The position numbers and the translations under genes were made by a program. The notes beneath the pieces are model-generated. The model did not search any database and was not told the DNA's origin. It worked only from the letters and a program-made list of their open reading frames with translations. Shown here piece by piece: positions 10,701-22,700 of a DNA stretch of 64,000 bases (position 1 is the stretch's first letter; each line of letters begins with the position of its first letter). Source of the stretch: Argyresthia goedartella (taxonomy: Eukaryota > Arthropoda > Insecta > Lepidoptera > Argyresthiidae); contig OX463818.1 in the NCBI GenBank assembly GCA_949825045.1, forward strand, positions 36,100,906 to 36,164,905. Direction: 5' to 3'.

Positions 10701-13700
10701 GTTAACTGTTTTTTCACTTTTTGGAAAAACAATAAGAGGTTGAGACACGACGACGAAGCTTTAATCCTCACCATTGGAACCTTCATGAAAATAAAACTTG
10801 ACACTGCTTAAAATAGTCCAGAAATAGCCTACAAAGAAAGAAAAATAGTCCACTTATAGTTTCGAAGTTATAGCTATAGGTTGGCGAGTATTTCAGCTTG
10901 ACATCAATCTGTAATCCTCATCATCAAGCAAACGGAATAGTCTGTCCTCTTGGTTAAGGTTTCAAAAAATAGTCCAGAAATAGTCCACACGACATGCCAA
11001 ATTTCAGAAATAGTCCTTCAACGATTCAAGAGTTATTAAGACATCTTGGTGAGGATTACAGCTTGAACATTTGATATCATCAAATAACTCCGGACCGCCT
11101 ACGACTTTCAGTTTGAAATTTGTGCCAAAAAATAGTCCAGAAATAATCTGACTAAATAATAATAATTTTGACCTGGGTTACTTTGAAGATAGTTTACAAT
11201 TTTTCTTTCTTTGTGGACTATTCAGGACTATTTCTGGACTTTTTTTTAGCAGTGTCAAATTCCATTTTCATTAATGTTTCAATGGTGAGGATTATAGCTT
11301 GAGGGTCGCAAGACAAAGATTATAGGTAATAATTTCCTCTAGTTTATTTTTACCTTTGAAACTTTTATCCGTTGACCGTTGACGGGGACACATTGTACTG
11401 TAAGGGGGGCTGAAGCGTCAGGTGCAGGGAGGAGGACAGTTGCGCCATTTTTACGCCACACCTAAAGTCATCATGGGACACAAGTTTTAAAACTTTATTA
11501 ATTATGAAAACATAGAAACTCCCTCCTTTAATAAATAATTCATTTTAAAAACAGAACGAATAGTACGGGTGGCCAAGATGGGATTTCGAGAGAAACTCGA
11601 GCGTCAGATTAAGTTATGGGAGAGACCTTACACCCTGTTTAGTAAATCCACCACACCTGAGCTTTCCATCTAGAGCCGAACCGTTAAGTTAGATAATCGT
11701 GTTGTACATTTAAATAAATCTGACGATTTGAGCGTAACGCGAGGACTTTGTGATACTTTGTAACCCACCCCCTCCCTCTCAAGTTACGCTCAAAGGATGT
11801 AAGGCATCTCCCATATCTTAATCTGACGCGCTCGAGTTATTCACTAAAATACCCGTGGCCTTCCGGACTAAAATGGCAATCGGACGAGAATTGACGAATT
11901 CGGACTTTTGACACCTTCCGAATTTAAAACTAAACAATCACAGCGTCACACCTTATCCTATACGGTGTGGCAGAGGCGCAGTTCTGCCCACGTTTAGCCA
12001 GTCATTCAATAGTCCGTAATGCGTGACAGGGGGCTAGCCGATCGCCGACATCGACATGAAAGTTTAAGCCTTCTTCATTCTACCCGTCGTGTTAGTCCTT
12101 GGCATTGCTTATTAGTATTCAGCACAGCAAGTGCCCAGCACTGACCTGATACCAATCCCGCCGCCGCAGTTGATCAGCAGTCTAAACTAACTGCACATCA
12201 ACTTTTACTTTGTTTATCGGGCACGATGGCTACACAAGTTGGGACAAGTGAGTACAGATGTAGTGAATAATCCTTTCCTATCGGCAAAACTCGGAACAAC
12301 GATAACACCCGAATGGTGCCGATGTGTCTATGAATTACTGTATTATTAAATTACGTGTAGGTATTAAATAAATCGCAAACTTTATTTATCAATGTCAAAT
12401 GTCAAATTGCCCGTTTGACGTATATTACACTGAGATGTTAAAACCACCACGATTCTATCATATAAAGAATTCGTTAGGTAAATAAAAATATAACTAGTTA
12501 CTGAGGACGTTTTATTTCAATAAAACGCACTGATAAAAACCAAATTCCGGTTCTAATGATTCTATAAGGATTGGAACCCCAAAAGTCTAACTATAAGTCA
12601 AAACTACAGTACATAGGATTTTGCAGACCTTTTTTATAACAATAAATTTTTGTAATTAATTAAAAATACTATGACATAACAAAAAAGATACCTCAACATA
12701 AAACAAAACAAACCAGCAGAGAAATTAATATAAATAAATATGATTTTCTGATTGGATGAACGACTTCGATTATGACAGCGGGATAAGAGGAGGAGGAGCG
12801 GGGTGGACAGTGTGATGCGAAACAATACTTCCAACTTCCATATCACAGTCAGAATCAGAACTATGTTCTGGTGTATCATCGTCAGAGTTTTCATGAACGG
12901 TGATTACAAAACTAGCCATATAATTTTCCACCTCAGGTTCGTGTTTTCGGTACTCGTTTTCGCATTTGATGGCGTGGTCACATACTTTGGCCCAAACATC
13001 GGAACCAATCATATTAACCTTTTCCTGTACCAATTGTTTCACAGTAGTCATATTCATACTGATGTTTCTTTTGGATACGTATCCCTTTATTTGAGACCAT
13101 ATGTTTTCAATCGGATTGAAATCAGGATGATATGGTGGCAATCTTAGTACGCTGTGTCCATATTCGTTCATAAGTTTATCTATAGAGTATTCTACAAAGT
13201 CTTGTTTGTACTTGCAAATAATTTCATATATTTCAAGTTTTGTTAATGACGGATCAATCGGAACGTTATGTTTGGATAGCCAATCAATCATGTCTTGCTT
13301 CCTGGTATTTGAATTAGGAGGTTTTTCTACGTACTTATTATGATATGCAGCATTATCTACTACTAGTACCGAATGTGGAGCTAAGTTTGGAATGAGTTGA
13401 TTACGAAGCCATTTTTCATAGTTTTCATTGTTCATCGCGTTTTATCAGTAGACTGATACATTAACAATGCCCCAGGTATAAACCCCTTTCTACTACCAGC
13501 GTGCACTATTATAAGACGTTGTCCTTTAGAAATTAACTGTTTCACTCCGTTTTCTGACGAGTCATTCCAGCTTTTACCTGCCAAATGTGAGGTATGGATG
13601 TATGTTTCATCCGTATAAACAATCTCTCTCCCTTGCAATCTGTACTTTTTTATCGCGGCTAAAAACTTTAGTCTTTTTAAACGAACATCATCTTTCTCGA

Positions 13701-16700
13701 TAAGTAATTTTCTGTTGTTTTCAACTTTTTTATACCGAAATCCCATTTTTCTAAGAATTTTTCTTAGCGTAAAGTCACATCCCTTAAAATTTATGGCTTC
13801 GGATAACTTGGACTTCAGGGCTTTAATTGTAGGTACTTGTTTGTATATCAAATGGAAATTATACACTAATCGGCGTATAACGTTGTAGTCAAAATCGTCA
13901 AGACCTAGACAAAATAATTTATTTGGTCAAGATACCCAACTTTGCCGACTTCGGACTATTGGAGGTGGATTGATTTATGTATTCTTTTTGCAATATTTTA
14001 TTTACTGTTCGTTGAGAAATTCCACTGGCCTCCGAAACTCGTTTTTGGACTTTACAAAAGTAAGCAGTATAGTTGGTAGTTTGAATTTATCATTTTCAGT
14101 TAAGAAATATAAATAAATATTGAAAATAACTTCGCAGGCTTGCCGATCTAAACGTTTCCCTTTTTTTAGTGCTTTCGGCATGTCTGTTATAAATTGTTAA
14201 TGTGGATCGAATAAAATCAATGTTTATTATTTACAAAAATGAAAGACAAGAGTGAAACGTAAAGTAAAAAAAAAATATAGGTGGCCTGCATTAATACACG
14301 AGTCCATGAAGTTTATCACAAAATCTAACATAAATATCAACAAAATATTTCTGTGGTATTAACTACTTTATATAGATACTTCCTCTTGCAATGCGACCGT
14401 TCCCTACGTTGTCTCGATGGGTACTGAGTGCGGTGAAAGTAGTAAGACAAAAACGAACATTTCCGAGTAAATACGAAAGGAAAGGATTATTCACTACATC
14501 TGTACGTCACACGTGTGGGACATATCAGTACGTAAAAGGAGGCTAATTGGAATTGAGGGACTAATTTGAACTAATAGTAATTGCAGCCAAATCTCTGCAT
14601 TTTGTATTAGTTCCCATTAGCTCCCTTTTATCGGTAATCGTTTTATTTTAACTCAGATACTATAGTATGGTATTCCCTCCTTCCATTACGTTTTTTTTTA
14701 GAAAATAATGGGATGATATGATGAAGTTTGATGAACATATTTATCAAACAATGCGAAAACTGCTCAGGCTGCCTTTGTGATGTAGACGCTAGCGACTGAA
14801 GGCTAAATAAATAAACTAAGAACAAACAAAACAGCATGTCGTGGCAGTTCTAGATACTGGCGACTAGTGGCGACGCGACGCACGAGCCTTGTGTTATGTT
14901 AAACAGCATGTCGTGGCAGTTCTAGATACTGGCGACGCGACGCGCGAGCCTTGTGTTATGTTAAACAGCATGTCGTGGCAGTTCTAGATACTGGCGACGC
15001 GACGCACGAGCCTTGTGTTATGTTAAACAGCATGTCGTGGCAGTTCTAGATACTGGCGACGCGACGCACGAGCCTTGTGTTATGTTAAACAGCATGTCGT
15101 GGCAGTTCTAGATACTGGCGACGCGACGCGCGAGCCTTGTGTTATGTTAAACAGCATGTCGTGGCAGTTCTAGATACTGGCGACGCGACGCACGAGCCTT
15201 GTGTTATGTTAAACAGCATGTCGTGGCAGTTCTAGATACTGGCGACGCGACGCACGAGCCTTGTGTTATGTTAAACAGCATGTCGTGGCAGTTCTAGATA
15301 CTGGCGACTAGTGGCGACGCACGAGCCTTGTGTTATGTTAAACAGCATGTCGTGGCAGTTCTAGATACTGGCGACGCGACGCGCGAGCCTTGTGTTATGT
15401 TAAACAGCATGTCGTGGCAGTTCTAGATACTGGCGACGCGACGCACGAGCCTTGTGTTATGTTCAACGAACCATTTCGCTACTAGACTAACATAGCTGTG
15501 CTGTGCCCTTGCCACCCCATCCGAGATAACGCGTTCTAAATGTACAAAACCTCGTCCTTTCTATTTAGTAAAGTTACATCGGAAATTAAAGTGTTGATAT
15601 TTTATATCAACGCAATGAGGTAGTTATTAAAATACAAATAAAATAATATAAAATAAACATCAAAATACAGGCAAATACATTGCCTCTGGCCCCACACTAG
15701 GATATCGTGCGTAGTGGTAACCACAAACAGCGACGTCACACACATATAAATATCCAAGACCTGAGTTTTTTTAATTTTTAATTTTCTGTATCCCCAGCCG
15801 GGGATCGAACCCGGGACCTCTTGCATGGTTGGCAGAGCCACAACCGCAGCGCCACAGAGGTCAATGTTATGACTTACTATAATAAACTAAGAGAAGAATT
15901 TTTAGCAATTACTTATAAATCATCTGCTAATTAGATTGTTATTACAAGAAACTGAATCAATCAAGAATCTTGGGTCACCACTAAAGTTACCCAAGGGACT
16001 GCTTACTCAAGAGATAAGCGAAAACCCCGAAAGTGATTGAAAATTCCCTAAACAAATACAGAGCTATTTCTTGCTGATATTACAGAACTACTCTACCCAA
16101 GGGACTAGTTACTCAAGAGATAAGCGAAAACCCCGAAAATGATTGAAAATTCCCTAAACAAATTCAGAGCTATTTCTTGCTGATATTACAGAACTACTCT
16201 ACCGAGCGAGAGTAATCACTTTACCGAGAAGGACAAATTCATATTCAATTGAAATGACTTATTACTTTTTGGCTAGTTCCCTCTAGTTTATAATGTGTCC
16301 GCTGACACAACAAACACACGTGGAGTCCATACCGACCGAGCTCGGGCGACATGGCCGACGGAACGTCAGGGAACATCGACGTTGAACGCGATCGTATGAT
16401 ATCTAGACTCTCTCTCATAAAGATAGGTATTCTAGGAAACACTGATAATTAAAATCATCAGGGACTTCCGGGTGACGATATTTTGGATTTTTTTATATAT
16501 TGTATAATAATAAAAATAAAAAAGTTACTAAGTGATATTCTAGTCTAGACCTTTAACTTATATTCATTTAGAGGTTTCATTGACAATAACCAAAATACAT
16601 CTCTTTAAAAAATAGATTTGTGAAAGGAACATATCCGATTAGTATGATAGGCAAGGTTTCATCCCTTTTATTTTAAAAAGAAAGTATATTTTAGCAGGAT

Positions 16701-19700
16701 TTGGATTTGTATAAGTAATGCTTGTTTATCGTATATATATATATAAAAATAATAGTGTGGACCGTAAAAAGTATTATGTACTTGATTTTACACTGTTTGT
16801 GTGATAATGTAATCACGCAGGACAGCCTTGTTGCAAAAAAAGTAAATTAACCCAATTTATAACTTTATGACAAATTTTGGCAAAAAATTGATAAAAGTTA
16901 AAAAGACAAATGACTTGGAACCAATTAATTTTCAGATCGGTATTATATGGTAAAATTTGCTGGAAATGGAGTCTAATTTAAGCCCTCGCAATATTAAAAC
17001 GCACAGACTTCCTATGATAACTGTTAAAAGAAATTGGCATGATACCTGTAGCTACTAAATGGATTTTCCAAAATATGTACGCAAGAACATTACAACATTT
17101 ACCAAAATAATGTTAACCTAAGAAATAATCACTTCAAATTTCTAAATGTTTATTTCAAAATAGATTCTTACGAACACTTTTTGAATGTCATTTGAAACTA
17201 TATAATGCAAGAATAGCCTCTACCGCTTCGGAAAGTGTAATGGCAGCGGAGAAGAAGCGGCGCAAGAAGCTCGTTTTTTTCCCAAAAATAGATGTGTTAG
17301 AGTCGTGTGCGTGGTTATTGTCCTGCGCTTGAAATCAGAGCTCCATACCTCTTTGTCATTAATATAATCATTTAACCCATAATATGCTTTATAACATAAT
17401 GTTTTTTTAACAAAATTTCTTCACTGAGGAATTTGATATCTCTTCAGGTATTTTGTTATAGTATTGTATCACAGAATAACAGACAGGTCACTACATTCTC
17501 TACTACCATAGGATACCTCTGGAGGTTTTTAAATCGTTCACAAGTTCGGCCTAAATGGTTCTAAATGATCTGTAGTATTTCGTTTTAAGACTTTGTATCG
17601 ATCTACCGAACATCCTGTATTTATTTTCAAATGTCTAAACAAAATGACTATCATGAGCCAACTTCGAAAGATTTCACCGGCAAAATAATTGAGATTTAAA
17701 TGGGTGCCGAATAGTGCCGATGTCTTTCTTTAGATAATCCTGATATTAAATCGGGTCATAAAGTATGATTTATATTAGACTGTTGTGTTGAGATAATTGT
17801 TCACTCAAAGAGGACCACCTTTAATACACCATACACATAGTGAAAAGCCGGCTTTATTGTTCCATGCATTCAATACAGTTATAGCTAAGAGGTCATTTTA
17901 GTTAAAATATCTCCTATTCGTTGCAGGCCACGGTCTCAAGTCGATCGACCTGGTGTGCATGAAGAAGCTAGACACTAAGGTGAACATTGTCCCCATCATC
18001 GCCAAGGCCGACACCATCTCCAAGACTGAGCTGCAGAAGTTCAAGGTAACATTGTTCTTCTTCTCATTCTTCAGCATGTTCGTATCCACTGTATAATGCC
18101 TCCACATTAACCTTTACTGGATGGAAATGTCCGAACTTGGTTTTGATACCTGTCCCTATAGATAGCGGATCCGACGTCAAACCAATGGCGCCACCGACGA
18201 CTTTGAAATGTGCATCGAAATTTCGATGATATTAGACTAGATGCGGGCATCAAGGCATGCCTTTTGTGTGTGGACCCCAAATTCTCGTGTTGTTAATTAT
18301 TTGTTGCTGTAGCGGCGAAATAGGCTATCTAATCCTAATAATCCTAGACAATGATTGGGCATAGGTAAAAAGTGTATAGAATCCAAATTGTAGAAATTTT
18401 TATCAGCGTTAATGAAGAATAGTTAAATAGAATCCAAATTGTAGAAATTTTTATCAGCGTTAATTATGCCTTTGCCTCCTAACTAGTCCAAACAAAGTTC
18501 CGAAGTCAAACTGTCGCTTTCGACGTTTCCATCTAGACCCCCTTTTTGAGCACTCATTTCCCAAAATTATATGGCTAGTATTTCATCGCACATCAAACAT
18601 ACTGATTTGCACAGCAAAAAACGATCAGTAAAAAACACTTTTTATGAGAAACTACAATATTACTAATTAACAAAAAAGAAAAAAAAAAGACAAACACACC
18701 CGACACATTAATGGCTAGTATTTAATCACACATTAAAAATACTGGTTTGCACAGCAAAAAAGGATCAACAAATACACTTTTTATGTTTTAAATATTTAAT
18801 GAGTACTTAAGTTTATGTTTTAAGTATTTTTTGTTGTTCTTACATGTTCAACCTAACGCGAAGGATGAAGGGGCCTACGCTTCGCTCACCCCCTTTATTC
18901 TTCACCTAAGCTACCGCAGCATTTTGAGCTGATGCTGTGCTGTTCACATCAGTATTTTTGATGTACAGTTTAATATTTCCCAAATTATATCAATTAACAC
19001 CATTAGTTAAAATATTTTCGGTCAGAAGACACTGTTACTGTTTAAAAACTGTATTTATATGTATTTTTACAGTGAATAACAACATAACATAACATTTACA
19101 TACGTTGCTTCTGGCCCCACACAAGTATAACGTGTCGTGGGAAACAGAAACAGTGACGTCTCAACCATGTAAACATCCAAGGCCTGTTTTTTTTCTCTGT
19201 GTGCTTGGGAAAGTTTAATTTCATCAGATCCCCTTCGTAACTACGAACTACGTAAGTGCTGTAAGTGTTTATGTGAATCGTAAAATTCTTTGACTACCTC
19301 TGGCGTTACGGTTCGAATGTTGGCCTCCCAGGCGGGAGGTCCCGGGTTCGATACCTCCCGGCTGGGGAGGGAGAAATCAAATTCCCCAAGATCTTAGATG
19401 CCTATATGTGTGTGATCGTCGTCGCTGTTTTTAGTTCCCAAGTGAGGGACCAGAAGCAATGCATTTACATTTGTTGTTTAGTCTGGACTTTAGAGCAGGT
19501 TTCGATTATTGCTTATTCATGACATAATAGCCTAAGATAACCACGTCAACAATCAGAAAATGATTATAATGCAATGAGTAAAGATTATTTCCGGCAATAA
19601 TCTGGGGGGTTACTACAATATCTTTAGGAACCTAAACTGATCTGCAAAATTTCCATGACCGACATAAACAAGTCAAAACAAGTCTTGTTGATGTTGCGAA

Positions 19701-22700
19701 AATAAAGCCCACTATGGCGTATTGGAGACGATATGATTGTCATGGTGATGTTCTTGTTTGAACCTAATCTGAAGCGCTATAAAGGTTGTGGCATTTTTCC
19801 AGTTCAGAAATGTTATTGTTGTCCTGTTTAACTATTCGCTGTTTTGGGGCCCCTATTACAGACGATCTTTTGGCACAATTGAGCAGTGGACGTGAACATG
19901 TTAATTGTTTTCCCAGTCAAAGATAATGCAGGAGTTGCAAGCGAACGGCGTGGAGATCTACTCATTCCCTGTCGACGACGAGTCCGTGACGGAAGTGAAC
20001 GCGTCCATGAACAGCCACATCCCCTTCGCGGTGGTGGGCAGCACAGACTTCGTGAAGATCGGCAGCAAGAACGTGCGAGCCAGGCAGTATCCGTGGGGCA
20101 CGGTGCAGGGTGAGTTTGCTTACCCACACATTATTGTATGGTTAAGATCTAATTCTGGTCTCAATTCAAGTCCCGTTCTGGCCTCAATTCGAGTCCCTTT
20201 CTGGCCTCAATTCCGTTCAGTGTAAGAAGCAGGAATAATTACGCATTGAAAAAGTATCCGAATAGAACTGTCAGTGACTATTATGTACAATGACATAAGG
20301 TTCATTTTATCTGAACTCGAACACTTTTTCACTCAATTCAATCCCGTTCTGGTCTCAATTCGAGTCCCGTTCTGGTCTCAATTCGAGTCTAGTTCTGGTC
20401 TCAATTCGAGTTCCGTCCTGGTCTCAATTCTAGTCCCGTTCTGCCTCAATTGGAGTGCCGTTCTGGTCTCAATTCAAGTCCCGTTCTGGCCTCAATTCGA
20501 GTCCCTTTCTGGCCTCAATTCCGTTCAGTGTAAGAAGCAGGAATAATTATGCATTGAAAAAGTATGCGAATAGAACTGTCAGTGACTGTTATGTACAATG
20601 ACATAAGGTTCATTTTATCTGAACTCGAACACTTTTTCACTCAATTCAAGTCCCGTTCTGGTCTCAATTCGAGTCCCGTTCTGGTCTCAATTCGAGTCTA
20701 GTTCTGGTCTCATTTCGTGTTCCGTCCTGGTCTCAATTCGAGTCCCGTTCCACCTCAATTGGAGTGCCGTTCTGGTCTCAATTCAAGTCCCGTTCTGGTC
20801 TCTGTTCGAGTCCCGTTCTGGTCTATTGAGAATTGTCGCTGCTCTCAATTTTAGTTCCGTTCTGGTTTCACTTCGAGTCCCGTTCTAGTCTCAATTCGAG
20901 TTCCGTTCTGTTCACAATTCGAATACCGTTCTGGTCTCAATTCGAGTCTAGTTCTGGTCGCTATTCGAGTTCGGTCCTGGTCTCTATTCGAGACCCGTTC
21001 TGCCTCAATTCGAGTTTCGTTCTGGTTTCCATTCAAGTCCTGTTGTGGTCGCTTGTCTCAATTTTAGTTCCGTTCTGGTCTCAATTCGGGTCACGTTCTA
21101 GTCTCAATTCGAGTTACGTCCTGGTCTCAATTCGAGTCCCGTTCTGTCTCAATTCGAGTTCCGTTCTGGTTTCAATTCAAGTCCTGTTGTGGTCTCAATT
21201 CGAGTCCTGTTCTGGTCTATTGAGAATTGTCGCTTGTCTCAATTTTAGTTCCGTTCTGGTCTCAATTCGAGTCCCTTTCAGTCTCAATTCGAGTTCCGTT
21301 CTGGTCTCAATTCGAGTGCCGTTCTGGTCTCAATTCCAGCCTCGTTCTTGCGTCAATTTGAGTTACGTTCTGGTCTCAATTCGAGTCCCGTTTTGGTCTC
21401 AATTGGAGTCCCGTTCTGGTCTCAATTCGAGTTCCGTTATGGTCTCGAAAATCGACACAGTATGAGTACGCCAATAATAATAATATTTCTTATTACATTC
21501 GTTAGTGGAGAACGAGTCCCACTGCGACTTCGTGAAGCTCCGCGAGATGCTGATCCGTACCAACATGGAAGACATGCGAGAGAAGACGCACGGCCGCCAC
21601 TACGAGCTGTACCGGCGCCGGCGCCTGCAGCAGATGGGCTTCAGCGACGTCGACGCGGAGAACAAGCCGGTAGTACATTATATACAGTAACAGCAACATG
21701 CGAGGGCGCCGGCAGCATACTGCCAGTACAGTCGTATTTGTACGTGCCCTGTGAGCGGAATGTTAATCCACACTAACGTTTAACAGACGTAATTTTTGTA
21801 ATCACCCGACGATAAATGCGATACTAAAACAGCCCATGACTGTCTATTTCAGGTGTCGTTCCAGCAAACGTTCGAGGCGAAGCGTGCGGCGCACCTGTCC
21901 GAGTTGCAGTCCAAGGAGGACGAGATGCGACAGATGTTCGTGCAGCGTGTGAAGGAGAAGGAGGCCGAACTCAAGGACGCCGAAAAAGAGGTGATCACTG
22001 CTGTGCAGCTTCTGCTAGCCTGGTACTTGAGATGGTGTAGGGAGGGAGGCTATACGGACTAACATTGGTGTGAACCCAATTATGACTCAGCTGACCCATT
22101 GCGTCGGAGATGTAATGGGTTTACATTGTAGCAGTAGGGGAGGCCAAGAGGGGATTTCGTGAGTAACTCGAGCGCGTCAGATTAAGATATGGGTGATACC
22201 TTATATCCTTTTTAGTAACTCCATCAAATCTGATCCGGGACGCCACTAGGCTATTTTGCGAATTAATCGAGCGCGTCAGATTAAGATATGGTAGATACCT
22301 TAGACGCTGTACAATAAGCTTTCCATCTAGAGACGCGCCATTAGGGCAACAAAAACTAAGATCGTACAAGTGGCATTTACTCGAGAGCGTTCAGACTAAG
22401 ATATGGTGAGACAATGACATGCTGGTGTGCATGCAAGGGACTTTTTATGATTCTGTGACCTTAGGCTTAAATCGTCAAAATCAATCTTTATTGAAATGTA
22501 CACTTATCAGCATGTCATTATCTCCCCATATCGTAGTCTGACGCTCTCGAGTAAATCCCACTTCTACGGACTTAGTTTTTGTTTCCCTAATGGCGCGGCT
22601 CTAGATGGAAAGCTTATTTTACAGCGTATAAGGTATCTCCCATATCTTAATCTGACGCGCTCGATTAATTCGCAAAATAGCCCAGTGGCGTCCCGGACTA

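Noticed and set aside
12803..13147. Plus-strand 114-codon ORF
   Set aside because: Antisense to the DD82E transposase, whose motifs fix the coding strand.
20833..21465. 210-codon plus-strand ORF
   Set aside because: It is the translation of the 23-bp minisatellite; similar frames exist in other phases and no protein feature is present.
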